This document shows positions 60,243 through 64,000 of a stretch of 64,000 bases of DNA, piece after piece; position 1 is the stretch's first letter; each line of letters starts with the position of its first letter. A model generated the notes under the pieces. The model made no database searches and had not been told where the DNA came from. It saw only the letters and a program-made list of their open reading frames with translations. A program made the position numbers and the translations under genes. The DNA is from Bog-950 sp044225825 (GTDB lineage: Bacteria; Bacteroidota; Bacteroidia; Chitinophagales; LD1), in the NCBI GenBank assembly GCA_044225825.1, contig JBGAIB010000005.1, forward strand, positions 248,001-312,000, written 5' to 3'.

Positions 60243-61460
60243 TTATAACTTATCTAATCGGGTAAAGCCGAACGGATGATAAGGAGCGTGTTTTCCTAAG
60301 CGGATAGCATTGGCAATTATACCTGCCGCCAATTGGCTAAAGGTAATTCCATTGCCTCCGTAGCCCAATGCATAAAATACGCGCGGGCGGTCGGTAAGCG
60401 CACCAATCAAGGGCAAACCATCCTTTGTTTCGGCAAACGTGCCGGCCCAGGCATAATCTGGCACAAAGGGAACTTGCGGGCAAAAGCGTGCGGCCGCTTT
60501 AGTAAGTTGCCGTGCCTTGCCATTTAAAAGTTTATCGCGTTTTGGTGCACTGCTGAACGGCTCATCCAGTCCACCGATAATTACACGGTTATCAGTAGTG
60601 GTACGTAAATAATGATAGGGGCGGGCGGTTTCCCAAACAAGGCAACTGCCCGGCCAGATCTCTTGTGGCCTTACCGGTTTACTAATCACCGCATAAGTGC
60701 TATGCAGTTGCGCAACCGGTTTCTTGATCCATTTAACTGCATCGTAACCCGTGGCAACCACCACATACTTCGCCTTTACCTGAAAGCCCCGATCCGTTTC
60801 AAGCGTAATGGTTTTGGCATTTTCGGTAACAGAAAGAACCTTTGTGCTTTCAAACACCAAACCTCCTGCCCTTGCATATGCTGCTACCAGGTGCTGGCAT
60901 AACAGATAAGCATCGGTTTGCGCCGCCTTGGCTGAGTAAATAGCCGCCGGCGCTTTAAAGCCATATTTATTTTTTACCTGGTCCGCTTCCAGCCACTGTA
61001 CTGGTATTCCTATGGCCCTGCGTGCTTTAAATTCAAGATACAATTCAGCTACCTCGGCGGCCTTACTGGCTAATAATAAACTTGCCCGTGTTTTAAAGAT
61101 GTGTTGCAGATTAAGTTGGGTATGTATAGCCTGCAGTTCATCAATACCACGATAGCTTAGAAGGTAGCTTTCCACCGCATCGCGCTCTCCAATTTTGCGT
61201 ATTAAATCATGCAAGGAAGTATCAATATCGTATTGCAATAATCCGGTGCTTGCACAGGTGCTGCTGCTACCTGCCGCAGTGGCGCTAACCATACAAACCT
61301 TGAAACCCTCCATTACCAGTTTATAGGCAATAAGTGCACCGCTGATGCCATTGCCAATTATCACTACTTCCGTACGTAAATTGCTTTCCAATCGTGGATA
61401 GGATGCCAGTAGCGGATCATTTACCAGCCAGAATGGTTCGGGCGAACGCAGCTTAAGCAT
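60243..61460 (-). CDS. DAO-family FAD-dependent oxidoreductase
   Basis: 405 residues. FAD motif VVIIGNGISGALIAYKLV, then a D-amino-acid/glycine oxidase-type fold with KYVVVATGYDAVKWI and the C-terminal PRVFYALGYGGNGITFSQLA. Probably oxidises an amine or amino acid; PuuB/DadA-like enzymes are the nearest characterised kinds. Its stop lies one base after the rpoN stop (convergent). Confidence 0.88.
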   Translation of the reverse strand: MLKLRSPEPFWLVNDPLLASYPRLESNLRTEVVIIGNGISGALIAYKLVMEGFKVCMVSATAAGSSSTCASTGLLQYDIDTSLHDLIRKIGERDAVESYLLSYRGIDELQAIHTQLNLQHIFKTRASLLLASKAAEVAELYLEFKARRAIGIPVQWLEADQVKNKYGFKAPAAIYSAKAAQTDAYLLCQHLVAAYARAGGLVFESTKVLSVTENAKTITLETDRGFQVKAKYVVVATGYDAVKWIKKPVAQLHSTYAVISKPVRPQEIWPGSCLVWETARPYHYLRTTTDNRVIIGGLDEPFSSAPKRDKLLNGKARQLTKAAARFCPQVPFVPDYAWAGTFAETKDGLPLIGALTDRPRVFYALGYGGNGITFSQLAAGIIANAIRLGKHAPYHPFGFTRLDKL

Positions 61461-61472
61461 AATGGAGGTACC

Positions 61473-62186
61473 TTACTTTTCGTTCTCCTTCTCCTTCTCC
61501 TTTTGTTGGCGTTCCTTTTCGCGCTCCTGCTTTTTAAAATAGCCTTTCAGCAGAAAACTGTTTTTGGCTGCGTCCATATTTTGCTTAAAACCGCCGGCAC
61601 CTTCCTTGATATTTACAATCGTTTGATCAAGATTATCGGCAAACACAGTATCCATAAACAATTTGCCTACACTACCTTTCCCGGCGCGTATATTGCCTAT
61701 AATATCTGCGAGATTGCCGGTGATTTGCGCAGTATTAGTGGCAACAATTTTAACCTGTGCCATAATCTCTTCAATACTACTACCGCTGGCATAAGCTATC
61801 TGATCGTTGTTTTCAACGCTTTGAGCACCGGGTGTACCACCGGAGAGGTTTACCACCTTATCCCCCATCAACCCTTCGGAGCCCACACTTGCCCAGCCAT
61901 CCTTTTTAATAAACTGCCGCACCTGCTTATCAACTAATATATCTACCTGTACAGAGGTATCCGAAATAATATCAATAGCATCAACCGTTCCTACATTAAT
62001 GCCCGAAAAGCGCACATTATTGCCAATCTGCAAACCGCTTACATCGTTACATCTGAACTTTAGGTGAATGGTACTACTGAACAGGCGTTGCTTTTGGCCT
62101 ATAAAAAAAATGCCCAGCACAAATAGTGCAGTGCCTATTGTAACAAATATGCCCAGGCGTATGCGGCTTCCGGTATTGCTTTCCAT
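61473..62186 (-). CDS. mlaD: MlaD-like MCE substrate-binding protein
   Basis: 237 residues. One N-terminal membrane helix (LGIFVTIGTALFVLGIFFIG), an MCE domain (VSGLQIGNNVRFSGINVGTV), a helical segment (EEIMAQVKIVATNTAQITGN) and a very charged C-terminal tail (KKQEREKERQQKEKEKENEK). MCE proteins form hexameric lipid channels with MlaE/F-type ABC machines. It is the last gene of mlaE-mlaF-mlaD, 2 bp after mlaF. Confidence 0.9.
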   Translation of the reverse strand: MESNTGSRIRLGIFVTIGTALFVLGIFFIGQKQRLFSSTIHLKFRCNDVSGLQIGNNVRFSGINVGTVDAIDIISDTSVQVDILVDKQVRQFIKKDGWASVGSEGLMGDKVVNLSGGTPGAQSVENNDQIAYASGSSIEEIMAQVKIVATNTAQITGNLADIIGNIRAGKGSVGKLFMDTVFADNLDQTIVNIKEGAGGFKQNMDAAKNSFLLKGYFKKQEREKERQQKEKEKENEK

Positions 62187-62188
62187 AA

Positions 62189-62962
62189 TTAATCAGCTTT
62201 TGTAAAAAATGAACGAACCCACTCGTTTGAACTTTTCTCCAGTTCATCATACGTACCTTGCTCAACAATGGCACCTTCATCAATAATCATAATCCGGTCA
62301 CCAGTAATACGCGCACATTCCGAATCGTGCGTAATAATGATGGCGGACGTTTTAAATTTCTCCTGTATCTCTACTATCAAATGACTGATTTCGCGAGTGG
62401 TAATTGGATCGAGCCCCGTATTAGGTTCATCGTATAAAATAATTTCGGGCTGCAGAATCAAGGTACGTGCCAGCCCTACCCGTTTACGCATACCACCCGA
62501 AAGCTCTGCCGGCATTTTGTCAATGGCGTCCTGCAGACCTACACTTGCCAGCGCCTCCATAACGCGTTTATCCTGTTCTTCTTTAGGGATCTTCATATCG
62601 CGCATGGGAAATTCCAGGTTTTCGCGTACCCTCATCGAATCATAAAGCGCAGCGCTTTGAAAAAGAAACCCAATTTTTTTCCGCAGGTCGTTTAATTCCT
62701 TCTCGCTTAATGCAAGCACGTCCTGGTCCAGGATACGAATGCTACCGGCATCGGGGCGCAGCAAACCGACCATACATTTTATGAGCACCGATTTGCCGGT
62801 GCCCGACTTGCCCATAATCACCAGGTTTTCCCCCTTCGCCAGTTGTATACTTATATCATTTAACACCTGCAAATCGCCGAACGATTTTTTAACGTGCTCC
62901 ACCACTACTACGGCTGAAGTAGTAGCGCTTTCGTTGGTAGTACCTGTATCTGCGGTAGCCAT
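62189..62962 (-). CDS. mlaF: MlaF-like ABC transporter ATPase
   Basis: 257 residues from the ATG at 62962 (MATADTGTTNESATTS). Walker A MGKSGTGKS, signature LSGGMRKRVGLARTL, Walker B IILYDEPNTGLD, and H-loop IITHDSE. The C-terminal end (YDELEKSSNEWVRSFF) is like that of MlaF. It powers lipid transport with the MlaE permease and MlaD. Confidence 0.93.
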   Translation of the reverse strand: MATADTGTTNESATTSAVVVVEHVKKSFGDLQVLNDISIQLAKGENLVIMGKSGTGKSVLIKCMVGLLRPDAGSIRILDQDVLALSEKELNDLRKKIGFLFQSAALYDSMRVRENLEFPMRDMKIPKEEQDKRVMEALASVGLQDAIDKMPAELSGGMRKRVGLARTLILQPEIILYDEPNTGLDPITTREISHLIVEIQEKFKTSAIIITHDSECARITGDRIMIIDEGAIVEQGTYDELEKSSNEWVRSFFTKAD

Positions 62963-62972
62963 AATCCATTCT

Positions 62973-63791
62973 TTACATAAAAAATTCAGCAATACGAACT
63001 GCCACCATATCAATAACAAAGATGGCCAGCGACGAAAGCACTACAGCGGTATTGGCTGATCGTCCCACTCCCTCCGTGCCGTTAGAAGAATTATACCCGT
63101 TATAGCAGCTAACAATACCGATGGCTAAACCAAAGAAGAAGGTCTTAATTACTGCCGGCATTAAATCGATATAGTCCAGTGCATCAAATACATGCGAGAA
63201 GAACAGCGGAAAACTGGTGTGGCCATCCAGATTAACCCCGATAAAAGAACCTACCAGCGAAATACTATCTGAAAAAATGGTAAGTAAAGGGAGCATAATT
63301 ATGCATGCCATTACGCGTGTAGTAACAAGATATTTGTAAGGGTGATTACCAGCCACCTCCATCGCATCAATCTGCTCGGTAACCTTCATACTACCTAGCT
63401 CGGCACCAATGCCGGAGCCCACTTTACCGGCGCAAATAAGCCCTGTAATTACCGGCGCTATTTCGCGTATCATGGCCACAGCCACCATTGCAGGCAGCCA
63501 GCTTTGTGCGCCGAACTTGGCCAGTGTGGGACGGCTTTGCATGGTAAACACAAGGCCCATTATAAATGCAGTTAAACCCACCAGGGGCAACGATTTATTA
63601 CCTATCAGGTAACATTGCCGCATCACTTCACTGAATTCGTAAGGAGGCATGACCGCCTCTTTAAAAAAGCGGCCGGTAAACTTTGTGAAATCGGTTACGC
63701 CTGTAAAGAAGCCGTTAAGCCCCATGGCCCAACGGTCGATGAGTGGTATACGCAACAAGGTGCGGGCCTGCTCTTTTTTAGCTTCTGGCAT
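62973..63791 (-). CDS. mlaE: MlaE-like lipid ABC transporter permease
   Basis: 272 residues. The MlaE signature is visible: LPLVGLTAFIMGLVFTMQSR, EIAPVITGLICAGKVGSGIG, MKVTEQIDAMEVAGNHPYKY and IGIVSCYNGYNSSNGTEGVG. Five to six membrane segments. With mlaF and mlaD this makes the inner-membrane part of a retrograde or anterograde phospholipid transporter. No MlaA/B/C gene lies in the window. Confidence 0.92.
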   Translation of the reverse strand: MPEAKKEQARTLLRIPLIDRWAMGLNGFFTGVTDFTKFTGRFFKEAVMPPYEFSEVMRQCYLIGNKSLPLVGLTAFIMGLVFTMQSRPTLAKFGAQSWLPAMVAVAMIREIAPVITGLICAGKVGSGIGAELGSMKVTEQIDAMEVAGNHPYKYLVTTRVMACIIMLPLLTIFSDSISLVGSFIGVNLDGHTSFPLFFSHVFDALDYIDLMPAVIKTFFFGLAIGIVSCYNGYNSSNGTEGVGRSANTAVVLSSLAIFVIDMVAVRIAEFFM

Positions 63792-63808
63792 AGGTTCGCA
63801 CTAATGGG

Positions 63809-64000
63809 TTATTTAAAATAGCGGCGCAATTTCCAGGCAATGGTTTCGTGATCTTCCATCAACTTGGTTAAAAAGTCGGTAGTGCCGGCATCCTGATACT
63901 TGTCATCACACTCCTCTATCCCTTTCCTCAAAGCAACAATGCAGGTTTCGTGGTCATTTAATAACTCGCGCACCATATCTTTTGCAGCAGGGTAAACGCC
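63809..64000 (-). CDS. dps: C-terminal end of a Dps-type protein (partial)
   Basis: 63 residues to the right edge. The frame reads VRELLNDHETCIVALRKGIE, then GTTDFLTKLMEDHETIAWKL and RRYFK at the stop, the last two helices of Dps (ferritin-like DNA-protecting iron-storage proteins), with HETIAW as the recurring motif. The rest of the gene is beyond the window. Confidence 0.85.
   Translation of the reverse strand, partial: GVYPAAKDMVRELLNDHETCIVALRKGIEECDDKYQDAGTTDFLTKLMEDHETIAWKLRRYFK

Overview
The window looks like chromosomal DNA of a Bacteroidota bacterium, probably of the Chitinophagales/Sphingobacteriia type. Evidence: secreted proteins ending in type IX secretion (T9SS) or gliding-motility C-terminal domains, an SQR/DsrE/TusE sulfur cluster, a receiver-CRP regulator, ExbB/ExbD/TonB, RHS fragments of the PFGMLMPGR type, and weak Shine-Dalgarno sequences. 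I cannot name the species.

Region 1 (about 1-25,800) is the most unusual part. Two convergent gene arms form what looks like one surface-glycan or natural-product export and tailoring locus. The + arm (344-8136) encodes a B12-binding radical SAM enzyme, a polytopic membrane protein, an AspH-type hydroxylase, a PhyH-type Fe(II)/2OG dioxygenase, an ABC exporter ATPase (Wzt-like) fused to a C-terminal PhyH domain, and another PhyH protein. The - arm (25787 down to 18548) encodes the ABC-2 (Wzm-like) permease, then five PhyH proteins (one a tandem double-domain protein), then a family 2 glycosyltransferase. In total there are nine PhyH domains in eight proteins, plus AspH. One PhyH has HEN where the others have HxD, and most of the free-standing ones end in a short basic amphipathic tail.

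Region 2 (about 8,140-18,540) lies between the two arms. It is an AT-rich array of five orphan RHS tips, each starting at the same PFGMLMPGR point, followed by a different C-terminal domain (NlpC/P60-like, papain-like, HExxH zincin-like, two unknown) and a small candidate immunity gene. One cassette points right and four point left. One left-facing cassette is split by an IS3-family element with a visible 4-bp target duplication, and its candidate immunity gene is frameshifted in a C tract. No full-length RHS gene is present.

Region 3 (25,900-33,000) holds a sulfide:quinone reductase-like/TusE/DsrE operon, a small heat shock protein, and a signalling set (receiver, five-PAS kinase, receiver-CRP regulator). 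Region 4 (33,000-48,500) is housekeeping and envelope: SRPBCC, YdeI-like and DinB proteins, tRNA-Ser, folC, tonB-exbD-exbB, a T9SS lysyl oxidase, a COG2509 flavoprotein, two PKD-type secreted proteins and mtaB. Region 5 (48,700-64,000) holds an ECF sigma factor, several small stress-type proteins (DUF1328, CsbD-like, lmo0937-like, two disordered proteins), an AI-2E permease, a DUF748 protein, a beta-helix lipoprotein, a CHASE3 kinase with two receivers, rpoN, a DAO flavoprotein, an MlaEFD-type lipid transporter, and the end of a Dps gene at the right edge.

All family calls are made by reading motifs; no database search was run.
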